A stretch of DNA of 64,000 nucleotides from Nocardioides sp. JS614 (GCF_000015265.1 NC_008699.1:1736001-1800000); one strand, 5' to 3'. Counted from the stretch's first letter, positions 44,986 to 54,007 are shown. Notes: generated by a model not told the origin, from the sequence alone. Made by a program: numbers and translations.

Positions 44986-45276
44986 GACTCGAGCCTAGGA
45001 GCCTGGGCAGCGATCCGTGGTGCCACCGCGTGTGCGCCGGACCACAGGGAATGCGGACCCCTGGGCGATTGCTGTGTACGATGGTCATCGCACCCGGTCG
45101 CACGTCGTGGACCGGTGCCCCACGCCGAGTCCCGGCCATCTCGCCCGGTCTCTCGATCTCGTAGGTCTGCGCCATCGATCCTGCGGATCCGTGGAACCAG
45201 TACGCCGACGAGCGCACCGCCCCGGGGCGCCCAGGTCGTCGTCCTTCAGAACGAGCACACTCCGGAGGAGGGGTTC
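44986..45276. other. Longest gap without a gene (291 nt), leader of the helicase gene
   Basis: Between the divergent YwiC and helicase genes. It holds a reverse -10 TAGGCT (44992-44997) and a possible forward -10 TACGAT (45077-45082), which would leave an untranslated leader of about 190 nt. I see no convincing small gene or RNA in it. Confidence 0.5.
44992..44997 (-). promoter_or_regulatory. -10 box of the YwiC gene (leaderless)
   Basis: On the reverse strand TAGGCT ends 6 nt before GTG 44985, with no ribosome site between. Confidence 0.5.
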
Positions 45277-47448
45277 TTGGCTCGACAGGGCCAGCGCCAG
45301 TCGGCAGGTCGCCGTGCCCCCGCACGCAACCAGCGTCGTGGCGGCCGCGCGCTCGACAACGAGGGCATCATCCCGGTGCTCGCCCGCGCGGTGCGCGAGG
45401 TGGAGACCGCCGTCCAGCGCGGCGCGGTGTCCCCGTCGACCCGCACGAAGTTCCAGGTCGTCGCCCTGCTGGTCCGCGAGGAGCGGGCCCGGGTCAAGGC
45501 CGACGCCGAGAGCACCGAGGCGCAGCGCGCCGAGCAGCTCAAGCGCCTGGACGGCATCGCGACGATCCTCGCCAAGACCGCCGCGCGGGACACCTCGCTG
45601 CTGGCGCTCCTGGCCGAGCAGGCGGTGGTCTCCGACGCCGCCCAGGAGCTGCGCCGGCGGATGATCGAGGCCGCCGGGCTCGAGGTCGTCGAGGAGGAGC
45701 CCGCCGAGCCGGAGCCGATGGCCGTGATCACCGCTCCCACGCGCCGCGTGGTGCCGCAGTCGGTCGTCCAGCGCCAGCTCTCCAACCCGTTCCTGGTGCC
45801 CGACTTCTCCCACGCGCCGCAGGGCAGCGGCCGCGCCCGCCGGCTGGCCGGCTGGGAGCTGCTCGGCCCGTTGTTCCGGTCCTTCGAGTACGCGCTGCCG
45901 AAGGTCGGGCAGACCGGCGCGGCCTCGTGCATGGCACTGCCCGAGCCGATCTCCGCGGTCCGGCTGCCCGCCGGCCGGGAGCTGATGCACCACCAGGCGC
46001 AGCTCGTGGCGGCGGCCGGCGCCGGTCACCGGACCTTCCTGCTCGCCGACGAGCCCGGCCTCGGCAAGACCGCCCAGGCGCTCCTCGCCGCCCAGGCCGC
46101 GGACGCCTACCCTCTCCTGGTCGTGGTCCCCAACGTCGTCAAGACGAACTGGGCGCGCGAGGTGGGCCTGTGGACGCCGGGACGCTCGGTCACCGTGATC
46201 CACGGCGACGGTGAGGACGTCGACGGCTTCGCCGACATCGTGGTGATCAACTACGAGGTCCTCGACCGGCACGTCGGCTGGCTGGGCCAGCACGGCTTCC
46301 GCGGGATGGTCGTCGACGAGGCGCACTTCATCAAGAACAAGTCCTCGCAGCGCTCCCAGCACGTGCTCCAGCTCTCCGACCGGATCCGCACCCGCTTCCC
46401 CCGGCCGCTGCTGATGGCGCTGACCGGCACCCCGCTCATCAACGACATCGAGGACTTCCAGGCGATCTGGGAGTTTCTCGGCTGGATCGACGAGAAGTTG
46501 CCGCTCGGGGCCCTGATGGACGCCCTCGAGGACACCGGCCTGACCCCCGCGGACCCGGGCTTCTACCCGAACGCACGGCGCGCGGTCGTCGACATGGGCA
46601 TCGTCCGGCGGCGCAAGATCGACGTCGCCGCGGACATCCCGGCCCGTCGGGTCGCCGACCTGCCGGTCGAGCTCGACGACGAGGCCGGCCGCTCGATCCG
46701 GGCCGCCGAGCGCGAGCTCGCCCGCCGGCTCGTCGAGCGCTACGAGATGGCGCTGGCGACCCGCAAGGAGGGCCGCGTCGTCGAGGGCATCGACCACGAG
46801 CTCGTGCGGCGGGTCGCGACCTGGGAGCGCGAGGACATGGACACCTCGAGCGGCGAGAACGTGTTCAGCATGATGCGGCGCATCGGCAGGGCCAAGGCCG
46901 GGCTCGCGGCCGACTACGCCGCCCAGCTCGCCCGCAACGTCGGCAAGGTCGTCTTCTTCGCCAAGCACATCGAGGTGATGGACGAGGCGGAGCAGACCTT
47001 CGCCGCGCGCGGACTGCGCTACTCGTCGATCCGCGGCGACCAGACGACCGCCGTACGCCAGCGCAACATCGACGCGTTCGTCAACGACCCCGAGGTCGCG
47101 GTCATCGTGTGCTCGCTGACCGCCGCCGGCGTGGGCGTCAACCTCCAGGTCGCCTCGAACGTGGTCCTGGCCGAGCTGTCCTGGACCGACGCGGAGCAGA
47201 CCCAGGCGATCGACCGGGTGCACCGGATCGGGCAGGAGGAGCCGGTGACCGCGTGGCGGATCATCGCCTCGCAGACCATCGACACCCGGGTCGCCGAGCT
47301 GATCGACAGCAAGGCCGGGCTCGCCGCCGTCGCCCTGGACGGGTCGGACGAGGAGATCGCGTCCTCGGTCGACGTCCAGCTCGAGGCACTGGTCGCACTG
47401 CTGACCCAGGCGCTGACCGAGGCCCAGGAGCGCGCGGCCGCCTCCTGA
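45277..47448 (+). CDS. SNF2/DEAD-like helicase
   Basis: A 723-residue SF2 helicase of the Snf2 type. The N-terminal 230 residues are a helical, charged region. ATPase motifs: LLADEPGLGKTAQALLAA (Walker A), MVVDEAHFIKN (Walker B), ALTGTPLINDIEDFQAIWEFL, then the second RecA lobe VVFFAKHIEVMDEAEQTF, VIVCSLTAAGVGVNLQ and AIDRVHRIGQ. The start is a TTG at 45277, chosen because GGAGGAGGGG lies just upstream and no ATG/GTG fits. It is probably a DNA translocase in repair or chromatin-like remodelling. It stands alone and is followed by the sigma-factor operon. Confidence 0.9.
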   Translation: MARQGQRQSAGRRAPARNQRRGGRALDNEGIIPVLARAVREVETAVQRGAVSPSTRTKFQVVALLVREERARVKADAESTEAQRAEQLKRLDGIATILAKTAARDTSLLALLAEQAVVSDAAQELRRRMIEAAGLEVVEEEPAEPEPMAVITAPTRRVVPQSVVQRQLSNPFLVPDFSHAPQGSGRARRLAGWELLGPLFRSFEYALPKVGQTGAASCMALPEPISAVRLPAGRELMHHQAQLVAAAGAGHRTFLLADEPGLGKTAQALLAAQAADAYPLLVVVPNVVKTNWAREVGLWTPGRSVTVIHGDGEDVDGFADIVVINYEVLDRHVGWLGQHGFRGMVVDEAHFIKNKSSQRSQHVLQLSDRIRTRFPRPLLMALTGTPLINDIEDFQAIWEFLGWIDEKLPLGALMDALEDTGLTPADPGFYPNARRAVVDMGIVRRRKIDVAADIPARRVADLPVELDDEAGRSIRAAERELARRLVERYEMALATRKEGRVVEGIDHELVRRVATWEREDMDTSSGENVFSMMRRIGRAKAGLAADYAAQLARNVGKVVFFAKHIEVMDEAEQTFAARGLRYSSIRGDQTTAVRQRNIDAFVNDPEVAVIVCSLTAAGVGVNLQVASNVVLAELSWTDAEQTQAIDRVHRIGQEEPVTAWRIIASQTIDTRVAELIDSKAGLAAVALDGSDEEIASSVDVQLEALVALLTQALTEAQERAAAS

Positions 47449-47524
47449 TGTCGCCGCGCGGCACCACGGCTGGTCCAGACTGAACCGGACAGCCGGTTCC
47501 TGCGTGTGACGGGTGGGAGGTGCG

Positions 47525-48049
47525 ATGGCCGCCGAGAGCCAGGGAAGCCCCGAGGCGTTGATGCAGCAGCTGCACGACGAGCACGCCGCCGCGCTCTGGG
47601 GCTACTGCCTGCGCCTGACCGGGCAGGACCGGGCCCGCGCCGAGGACGTGGTGCAGGAGACGCTGCTGCGTGCCTGGCGGAACTTCCCCGCCCTCGACGA
47701 GGCGCACGGCTCGGTGCGCGCCTGGCTGTTCCGGGTGGCGCGCAACATCGTCATCGACGAGTGGCGCACCAAGCGGTGGCAGAGCGAGATCGCCGTGGCC
47801 GACGTCCCGGACGGGGCCGGCGAGTCGGACCGCACCGACCAGCTCCTGTTGTCGTGGGTGGTCGGCGACGCACTCACCAGGCTCTCGGCCGAGCACCGGG
47901 CGGTGCTGCTCGAGTGCTACTACCGCGGCCAGTCCGTCGCGGAGGCCTCGCGGCGGCTCGGCGTGCCGGAGGGCACCGTCAAGTCGCGCACGCACTACGC
48001 GCTCCGGGCACTGCGCCTGGCCCTCGAGGAGAGCGGGGTGGTCGCATGA
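47525..48049 (+). CDS. ECF-family RNA polymerase sigma factor
   Basis: A 174-residue group 4 sigma factor. Region 2 is DVVQETLLRAWRNFPAL with VRAWLFRVARNIVIDEWR, and region 4 is LSAEHRAVLLECYYRGQSVAEASRRLG followed by VPEGTVKSRTHYALRALR. ATG 47525 follows GGGAGG. Its last codons overlap the anti-sigma ATG (ATGA). The pair resembles SigK/SigL-type sigma with a membrane-anchored zinc anti-sigma factor. Target genes are not evident in this window. Confidence 0.9.
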   Translation: MAAESQGSPEALMQQLHDEHAAALWGYCLRLTGQDRARAEDVVQETLLRAWRNFPALDEAHGSVRAWLFRVARNIVIDEWRTKRWQSEIAVADVPDGAGESDRTDQLLLSWVVGDALTRLSAEHRAVLLECYYRGQSVAEASRRLGVPEGTVKSRTHYALRALRLALEESGVVA

Positions 48050-48765
48050 CCAGCGTCCCGCACCCGGCCGACGGCTGCGAGCTCGCCCACCTCGACGGCG
48101 CCTACGTGCTCGGCGCACTGGCGCCGGAGGAGCGGCTGGAGTTCGAGCGCCACCTGCGCGGCTGCAAGGACTGTGCCCGGTCGGTGCAGCAGCTCGCCGG
48201 CCTGCCGGGCCTGCTGTCCCAGGTCTCGGTCGAGGTCCTCGAGTCCGCGCCCGTCGACGAGCCGGTGCCCGACACGCTCCTGCCGGCACTCGTGCGGGAG
48301 GTACGCCGGGGTCGCCGACGTCGGCGCTGGCTCACCGGTCTGGCCGCGGCCGCCGCGGTGGTGGTGGTCGGCGCCGCGTCGGTCGCGGTCGTCACGACGA
48401 ACGACGGCGACGGCGCCCCGGTCGCGGTGCCCACCGCGTCCGCCTCGGCGCGCGAGATGACCCCGGTCGGCGCCGACGGCGTGACCGGGTGGCTCTCGAT
48501 GACCTCGGTCGCCTGGGGCACCCGCCTCGAGCTGACCTGCACCTACCAGGCTCCGACCGACGGGTACTACCAGCAAGCCGGGCCACCGACGTACGAGCTG
48601 GTCGTGCGCACCCGCGACGGCGGCGTCGAGCAGGTCGCCAGCTGGCGCGGCCTGCCCGGCCGCACCCTCACGATCACCGGCGCGACCGCGGCGTCCGTCG
48701 CGGACATCGTGTCCGTGCAGGTCCGGTCGGCCGACGGCCACCCGGTGCTGCGGATCAGCGGCTGA
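48046..48765 (+). CDS. Membrane-anchored anti-sigma factor with zinc-finger domain
   Basis: A 239-residue protein: an N-terminal anti-sigma domain with the zinc motif H36-x3-C40-x-x-C43 in FERHLRGCKDCARS, one transmembrane helix (LTGLAAAAAVVVVGAASVAV, about 99-118), and an extracytoplasmic beta-rich domain (RLELTCTYQ, YELVVRTRDGGVEQVASWRG). It should hold the ECF sigma factor inactive until an envelope signal leads to proteolysis. It is coupled to the sigma gene by a 4-nt overlap. Its 3' end overlaps the convergent phosphatidyltransferase/sulfatase gene by 11 nt. Confidence 0.87.
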   Translation: MTSVPHPADGCELAHLDGAYVLGALAPEERLEFERHLRGCKDCARSVQQLAGLPGLLSQVSVEVLESAPVDEPVPDTLLPALVREVRRGRRRRRWLTGLAAAAAVVVVGAASVAVVTTNDGDGAPVAVPTASASAREMTPVGADGVTGWLSMTSVAWGTRLELTCTYQAPTDGYYQQAGPPTYELVVRTRDGGVEQVASWRGLPGRTLTITGATAASVADIVSVQVRSADGHPVLRISG

Positions 48766-50845
48766 ACGTCTCCAGGAAGCGGTCGCGGAAGGCGTCCATG
48801 CGCCAGACGGTGGCGTCGGGGGCGGGGTGCAGGCCCGGCTGCCAGCCCCAGCCGGCGATCCGGTCGACGACCCGTGGGTCCTGGGCGATCACCGAGACCG
48901 GTACGTCGTGGCCCGGGTCCGGGCCGGTGACGTAGGAGTGCGGCTGGTGGTCGCCGAGGACGACCAGGACCAGGTTCGGGTCGGGGTAGGTCTCCAGGAA
49001 CGACACCAGGGTGTCCATCGTGTACTCGATCGACTGGCCGTAGAGCCGGCGTACGTCGGAGGAGTCGGGCTGCGTCGCGGTCTCGCCGAACACGGACCCG
49101 TCGCCGACCCGGTCCCAGGGCACCAGCTCCGGTGAGGGTGCCCACGGGTGGTGGCTGGAGACCAGGTCGATCTCGGCCATCACCGGGCGCCGGTGCCGCT
49201 GCTGGAGCTCGAGCCGGCGGAAGGTGGCCAGCGTGTACTGGTCCGGCATCGTTGCGTAGCCGAACTCCGGGCCGCGGTAGCCGACGTTGCGCGAGTCGTA
49301 GAGCTGGTCGAAGCCGTAGAACGCTGCTCCCTCGGGCCAGTCGCGGGTGTTCGCCGGGACGTCGAAGACCGTGCGCCAGCCCGCACCCTCGAACGCCGAG
49401 GCGAGCGTGAGCCGGTCGGCTCCCACCAGCTGGTCGTAGCGCTGCTGGCTGTCGACCCACAGCCCGGACTGCAGGGTGGAGTGGGCCAGCCAGCTGGCGG
49501 CCCCGAAGGTCGGCGAGGTGAGGAACGCGCTGCGCGCCGACCAGCCGGCGGCCCGCAGCCGTCGGCTGCCGTCGTCGAGCACCGCGTCGACGCCGGGCGC
49601 GATGTTCGGCGCGAACGACGTGCCCTGCACGGCCACCCGGCCGTAGGACTCCACGAACACGACCAGCACGTCCTTGCCGCGCAGGCCGGCCAGCAGGCGG
49701 TCCGGGTGAACGCCCGCGTAGCGGTCGGTCTGGATCTCGTGCTCGAAGGCGCGCCGGTCGGCCAGGTCGGCACGCACCTGCTGGACCTCGTCGAAGGCCA
49801 GGCCGGCCGCGCCGCTCGTGGCCACGGGCAGGCCGATCATGCCGAGCAGCCAGGCCAGCCCCAGGGCGACTGCGGTCCGGGCCGAGGCTGCGCGATGGGT
49901 CGCGACCAGCCGGCTGACCCGGACGGTGGCGAGCGGCAGCACGACGAGGACCAGCACCGCCGCGAGGCCCGCCGCGACGGCGGTCGCGACCGCTGCCGGC
50001 CGGCCCACCGAGTCGCCCAGCACCCCGACGCCGGGCCCCAGATAGGCCCAGTCGGTGACCGGGTCGACGGGGCGGTCCAGGATCGCGCGGAACCCCGCGT
50101 CCGCGAGGCCGAGCACCATCAGGACGCCGAGCGCCAGGCCGACCAGCACCGCGGCGACCCGGCGCGCCCGCGCACCGAGCACCAGCGCGAGGAGCACGAG
50201 CAGCGCCGCCTCCACGGGCACGCGCACCAGGCCCCCGGGGCCGTCGGGCAGGACCAGCGCGACCCACACCACGGCGAGGGCGGCCAGGGTAAGGCCGCCG
50301 CCGCGGGGGTACGCCGCTTGGTCGTGCGGCGCCCGCCGGGTCCGCCGCAGCCACCACACGTCCCGGCCGAACGACTCGGCCAACAGGCCGAGGGCGACCA
50401 CGAGCGCGACCTCGGCCAGGCGGTCGGGGACCAGGTCCGCGGCGACGACCGCGAGCGTCACGCCCTGGACCGCCGCCACCACCTTGCGCCAGTGGCGCGG
50501 CGGCACCGGCCGACGCAGCCACGGCCACAGCCGCTCGGCGAGCCACAGCAGGTAGCGGGCCGCGCCGATCGCCAGGACCCACCAGCCGTGCGCGGCGGCG
50601 ACGTACACGCTGAGCACCGCGATCAGGAACGCGTCGGTCTCCATGTCGAAGCGCGCGCCGGACGCCGATGAGGTGCCGGTACGTCGGGCCACCTGGCCGT
50701 CCACCCAGTCGAGGGAGAGGGCGACGGCGACGAGCACCAGGCCCGGGCCGGTGGGCCCGATGACGGCGACGACGAGCGCGAGCAGCGCCCGGACCAGCGT
50801 GACGGCGTCCGCGGGTCGTCGGAGCCGGTGGTGAACCGTCGGCAC
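48755..50845 (-). CDS. CDP-alcohol phosphatidyltransferase/sulfatase fusion protein
   Basis: A 696-residue membrane protein made of two enzyme families. Residues about 1-190 are a CDP-alcohol phosphatidyltransferase with every signature residue: D46-x2-D49-G50-x2-A53-R54-x8-G63-x3-D67-x3-D71. Several more helices follow (about 215-365). Residues about 400-696 are an alkaline-phosphatase/sulfatase domain as in lipoteichoic acid synthases: VLVVFVESYGRVAVQG, SPTFGAASWLAHST (probable nucleophile) and VVLGDHQPH. GTG 50845 follows GGAG. It is divergent from a six-gene operon (50867-55294) by 21 nt. Synthesis or transfer of a phosphoalcohol group at the membrane is inferred. Confidence 0.85.
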   Translation of the reverse strand: MPTVHHRLRRPADAVTLVRALLALVVAVIGPTGPGLVLVAVALSLDWVDGQVARRTGTSSASGARFDMETDAFLIAVLSVYVAAAHGWWVLAIGAARYLLWLAERLWPWLRRPVPPRHWRKVVAAVQGVTLAVVAADLVPDRLAEVALVVALGLLAESFGRDVWWLRRTRRAPHDQAAYPRGGGLTLAALAVVWVALVLPDGPGGLVRVPVEAALLVLLALVLGARARRVAAVLVGLALGVLMVLGLADAGFRAILDRPVDPVTDWAYLGPGVGVLGDSVGRPAAVATAVAAGLAAVLVLVVLPLATVRVSRLVATHRAASARTAVALGLAWLLGMIGLPVATSGAAGLAFDEVQQVRADLADRRAFEHEIQTDRYAGVHPDRLLAGLRGKDVLVVFVESYGRVAVQGTSFAPNIAPGVDAVLDDGSRRLRAAGWSARSAFLTSPTFGAASWLAHSTLQSGLWVDSQQRYDQLVGADRLTLASAFEGAGWRTVFDVPANTRDWPEGAAFYGFDQLYDSRNVGYRGPEFGYATMPDQYTLATFRRLELQQRHRRPVMAEIDLVSSHHPWAPSPELVPWDRVGDGSVFGETATQPDSSDVRRLYGQSIEYTMDTLVSFLETYPDPNLVLVVLGDHQPHSYVTGPDPGHDVPVSVIAQDPRVVDRIAGWGWQPGLHPAPDATVWRMDAFRDRFLETFSR

Positions 50846-50866
50846 GGCACCTCCGTGTGTGTGGGT

Positions 50867-51910
50867 GTGACCAGTCCTACGGACGCCGCTGCGGCCCGGT
50901 TCACCCCGACCCGCGCCGCCCGCGCCTTCTGGGTCGGCGGGCCCGGGCACGGCGAGCTCCGGCCGGTCGGGCCGCGTCGGCCCGCCGCCGGCGAGGTGCT
51001 GGTGCGCACGCTGCACTCCGGCGTGAGTCGTGGGACCGAGACGCTGGTGTTCCGCGGCCGGGTGCCCGCCGACCAGCGTGCGGCGATGCGCGCGCCCCAC
51101 CAGGAGGGCGACTTCCCCGGGCCGGTGAAGTACGGCTACCTCAGCGTGGGCCGGGTCGAGGAGGGGCCCGCGGACCTCGTCGGCCGGACCGTCTTCTGCC
51201 TCCACCCCCACCAGACGGAGTACGTCGTCCCGGCGACCGCGGTCGTCCCGGTGCCGGACGGGGTGCCGGCCCGCCGCGCGGTGCTCGCCGGCACCGTCGA
51301 GACCGCGCTGAACGCGCTGTGGGACCTGGGGCCGCTGGTCGGGGACCGGATCGCGGTCGTGGGCGGCGGGATGGTGGGGTGCTGCGTGGCCCGGCTGGTC
51401 GCCCGGATCCCCGCCACCGAGGTCACGCTGGTCGACGTCGCCCCGGGGCGAGCCCGGGTCGCGGCCGCGCTGGGCGTCGGCTTCGCCGTACCCGACGAGG
51501 CGCCGGCTGCGCGGGACGCCGTCGTGCACTGCAGCGCCACCGCCGCGGGGTTGCAGCTCTCTCTCGACCTGCTCGCCGCGGAGGGCACCGTGCTCGACCT
51601 CAGCTGGTACGGCGACCAGCCGGTGCAGCTCTCGCTCGGCGGCGCGTTCCACTCCGGGCGGCTCGGCATCCGCGCCAGTCAGGTCGGAGCCGTGGCCGCG
51701 GCCCGCCGGGCCACCCGCACCCACGCCGACCGGCTGGCGCTCGCGCTGGAGCTGCTGCGCGACCCGGCGTTCGACGCGTTGCTGACCGGGGAGTCCGACT
51801 TCGAGGACCTGCCCGACGTGATGGCCCGGCTGGCCGACGGCCGCCTGGACGCGCTGTGTCACACGATCCGCTACCCGGACGTCGAGGGGGACCCGCCGTG
51901 TACACCGTGA
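50867..51910 (+). CDS. MDR-family (zinc-type) oxidoreductase
   Basis: A 347-residue medium-chain dehydrogenase-like protein. Seen: the GroES-type part GEVLVRTLHSGVSRGTETLVF, KYGYLSVGRVEE, the nucleotide-binding fold RIAVVGGGMVGCCVARLVA and the C-terminal segment of this subfamily. The usual zinc cysteines of alcohol dehydrogenases are not all present, so it may be zinc-free. Start at GTG 50867 is tentative; no good ribosome site is visible. It overlaps the PTPS gene by 13 nt and begins the operon. Substrate unknown; it may reduce a side chain of the pathway product. Confidence 0.75.
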   Translation: MTSPTDAAAARFTPTRAARAFWVGGPGHGELRPVGPRRPAAGEVLVRTLHSGVSRGTETLVFRGRVPADQRAAMRAPHQEGDFPGPVKYGYLSVGRVEEGPADLVGRTVFCLHPHQTEYVVPATAVVPVPDGVPARRAVLAGTVETALNALWDLGPLVGDRIAVVGGGMVGCCVARLVARIPATEVTLVDVAPGRARVAAALGVGFAVPDEAPAARDAVVHCSATAAGLQLSLDLLAAEGTVLDLSWYGDQPVQLSLGGAFHSGRLGIRASQVGAVAAARRATRTHADRLALALELLRDPAFDALLTGESDFEDLPDVMARLADGRLDALCHTIRYPDVEGDPPCTP

Positions 51911-52278
51911 CGGTCCGCGACCACATGATGGTCGCGCACAGCTTCACCGGCGAGGTCTTCGGGCCGGCGCAGCGCCTGCACGGTGCGACCTACGTCGTCG
52001 ACGCGGCGTTCTCCGGGCCGGAGCTCGGGCCGGACGGGATCCTCCTCGACATCGGCCGCGCGGCCGAGCTGCTCCGCGAGGTCCTCGGCGGGCTCACCTA
52101 CCGCAACCTCGACGACGAGGCCGACTTCGCGGGCGTCAACACCTCGACCGAGCTGCTCGCGCGGACGGTCGCCGACCGGCTGGCGGAGCGGACCCCAGGG
52201 CTCGGCCCGGTGACGGGCCTCCTGGTCACCCTGCACGAGTCGCACATCGCCTCGGCCAGCTTCGCGAGGCCGGTGTGA
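51898..52278 (+). CDS. Divergent 6-pyruvoyl-tetrahydropterin synthase/QueD-family protein
   Basis: A 126-residue T-fold protein. The first zinc His14 (MVAHSFTG) and the second His28 (RLHGATY) of the PTPS/QueD family are kept. However, the position of the third zinc His is Ala30 (HGA instead of HGH) and the catalytic Cys position is Ala24. TLHESHIASASF near the end keeps the family's pterin-binding Glu region. So the fold is retained but the classical chemistry is doubtful. GTG 51898 follows GAGGGGG. It overlaps both neighbours. With GTP cyclohydrolase II in the same operon, a pterin- or pyrimidine-related substrate is likely. Confidence 0.75.
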   Translation: MYTVTVRDHMMVAHSFTGEVFGPAQRLHGATYVVDAAFSGPELGPDGILLDIGRAAELLREVLGGLTYRNLDDEADFAGVNTSTELLARTVADRLAERTPGLGPVTGLLVTLHESHIASASFARPV

Positions 52279-53186
52279 CCGTCCACCTGGTGCTGCCCGC
52301 AGGCGTCGACGACCCGGCCCGGCCGAGCGGCGGGAACGTCTACGACCGCCGGGTCTCCGACGGCCTCGGCGCGACCGAGCACACGTCGACGGCCACCGTC
52401 CCGGACGGGTCGCTGACCCTGGTCGACGGCCTGCTGACCACGCCGGACCTCGTGGCGGAGGCGCACCGGTTGCGGCTGGTGGTGCTGGTGCACCTGCCCC
52501 TCGGCCCGGAGGCGCCGTGGGAGCGCGACGTCCTGCGCGCCGCCGCCGGCGTGATCGCCACGAGCCGCTGGACCCGCACCTGGCTGGTGGAGCGCTACGG
52601 GCTGGAGCCCGATCGGGTCCTCGTCGCCGAGCCGGGCACCGACCCGGCACCCCTCGCGCCCGGCAGCGTCGACGGATCGGCCCTGCTGTGCGTGGGTGCG
52701 GTGACCCCGCTGAAGGGGTACGACGTCCTGGAGGCCGCCTTGGGTCGGCTCGACGACCTCGCGTGGACCTGCCGGGGCGTCGGGTCTCTGGACGTCGAGC
52801 CGGCCTTCGCGGCCGCCCTGGGCGGCGCGGTCCGGCTCACCGGTCCGCTGACCCGGTCGGCGCTGGAGGCGACGTACGCCGAGGCGGATCTGCTGGTCCT
52901 CGCCTCCCGCGCGGAGACCTACGGCATGGTCGTGACCGAGGCGCTCGCCCGCGGACTGCCGGTCGTCGCCACCGACGTGGGCGGGGTCCGCGAGGCGCTG
53001 GGTGACGGGGGAGTGCTGGTGCCTCCGGAGGACCCGGCGGCGCTGGCCGGCGCCCTGCGCGCCTGGCTCACCGACCCCGGGCACCGGGCCGAGCTCAGGG
53101 CGGCGGTGCTGCGGCGGCGCGCGACGCTGACCGGCTGGGAACGCACCACCGCGCTGGTCGCCGAGGCCCTGGCGGTCCTGCGATGA
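52275..53186 (+). CDS. GT4-family glycosyltransferase
   Basis: A 303-residue GT-B glycosyltransferase. The C-terminal donor-binding half is clear: LLCVGAVTPLKGYDVLEAAL, YAEADLLVLASRAETYGMVVTEALARGLPVVATDVGG, and the E-x7-E arrangement (E in RAET and E in VTEAL). The N-terminal half begins VHLVLPAGVDDPARPSGGN. It overlaps the PTPS gene (GTGA) and the next gene (ATGA). Its acceptor is unknown, but in this operon it probably glycosylates the product of the pterin-like enzymes or a lipid carrier. Confidence 0.85.
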   Translation: MTVHLVLPAGVDDPARPSGGNVYDRRVSDGLGATEHTSTATVPDGSLTLVDGLLTTPDLVAEAHRLRLVVLVHLPLGPEAPWERDVLRAAAGVIATSRWTRTWLVERYGLEPDRVLVAEPGTDPAPLAPGSVDGSALLCVGAVTPLKGYDVLEAALGRLDDLAWTCRGVGSLDVEPAFAAALGGAVRLTGPLTRSALEATYAEADLLVLASRAETYGMVVTEALARGLPVVATDVGGVREALGDGGVLVPPEDPAALAGALRAWLTDPGHRAELRAAVLRRRATLTGWERTTALVAEALAVLR

Positions 53187-54007
53187 GGAGCCCGGCGGCG
53201 AGCCCGGTGACGAGCCCAGGAACGAACCCGGCGACGAGGTGGTGGCGGGTCGGCGGCGGCGTGTTGGTCCTCGCCGTGGTGGTCGAACGGGTCGGGCCGG
53301 GTCCTTTCGTCGACGCGGTCCGCGCCACCTCGCCGGCGGCCCTGGCCGCCGCGCTGGCGATCACCGCGCTCACCACGCTGTGCAGCGCCTGGCGCTGGCG
53401 CGTGGTCGCCGCGCGGCTCGGCGTCGACGTACCGCTGCGGCCGGCGGTCGGCGCCTACTACCGCTCGCAGTTCCTCAACGCCACGCTCCCCGGTGGCGTC
53501 CTCGGCGACGTCCACCGGGCCGTGCGGCACGGGCCCAAGCCGGTCGCGCTCGAGCGGGTCGTCGGTCAGGCCGTGCAGGTGGTCGCGACCGGGGGCGTGC
53601 TGCTGCTCGTCTCGCCGTGGCCGGCGGCAGCCGTGGCCGTCGGCGCCGGACTCACCGTCGCGCTGGTGCGCTGGCCGCAGGTCGTGGCCGCGTCGGTGCT
53701 GGCCGCGGCCGGCCACGTCGTCGTGTTCCTGGTGGCCGCACGCACCGCGGGCACCGACGCGTCGCTGGCGGAGCTGCTGCCGCTCGCGCTCGTCGTGCTG
53801 CTCGCCGCCGCGATCCCGCTCAACGTGGCGGGCTGGGGCCCCCGCGAAGGAGCGGCCGCGTGGGCCTTCGCGGGCGCCGGGCTGGGTGCGGCCCAGGGCG
53901 CCACCGTCGCGGTCGTGTACGGCGTCCTCGCGCTGGTCGCCACCCTCCCCGGCGCGGCACTGCTCGCCACAGGACTGCTCACCAAGGGGGTGCTCGCCCG
54001 TGCCTGA
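53183..54007 (+). CDS. Lysylphosphatidylglycerol synthase TM-domain (flippase-like) membrane protein
   Basis: A 274-residue protein with about seven helices. The segment WRWRVVAARLGVDVPLRPAVGAYYRSQFLNATLPGGVLGDVHRAVR is characteristic, in consecutive parts, of the LPG-synthase TM/UPF0104 family (SQFLNxxLPGG). A later NVAGWGPREGAAAW is also conserved. Members move lipid-linked or other polar products across the membrane. Overlaps of 4 nt with the glycosyltransferase and 8 nt with the RibD-like gene imply joint expression. Transport role inferred. Confidence 0.82.
   Translation: MRSPAASPVTSPGTNPATRWWRVGGGVLVLAVVVERVGPGPFVDAVRATSPAALAAALAITALTTLCSAWRWRVVAARLGVDVPLRPAVGAYYRSQFLNATLPGGVLGDVHRAVRHGPKPVALERVVGQAVQVVATGGVLLLVSPWPAAAVAVGAGLTVALVRWPQVVAASVLAAAGHVVVFLVAARTAGTDASLAELLPLALVVLLAAAIPLNVAGWGPREGAAAWAFAGAGLGAAQGATVAVVYGVLALVATLPGAALLATGLLTKGVLARA

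Noticed and set aside
43786..45276. Upstream extension of the helicase frame
   Set aside because: The extension runs opposite the YwiC gene and has no helicase motif. The strong ribosome site at 45263-45272 defines the start at TTG 45277.
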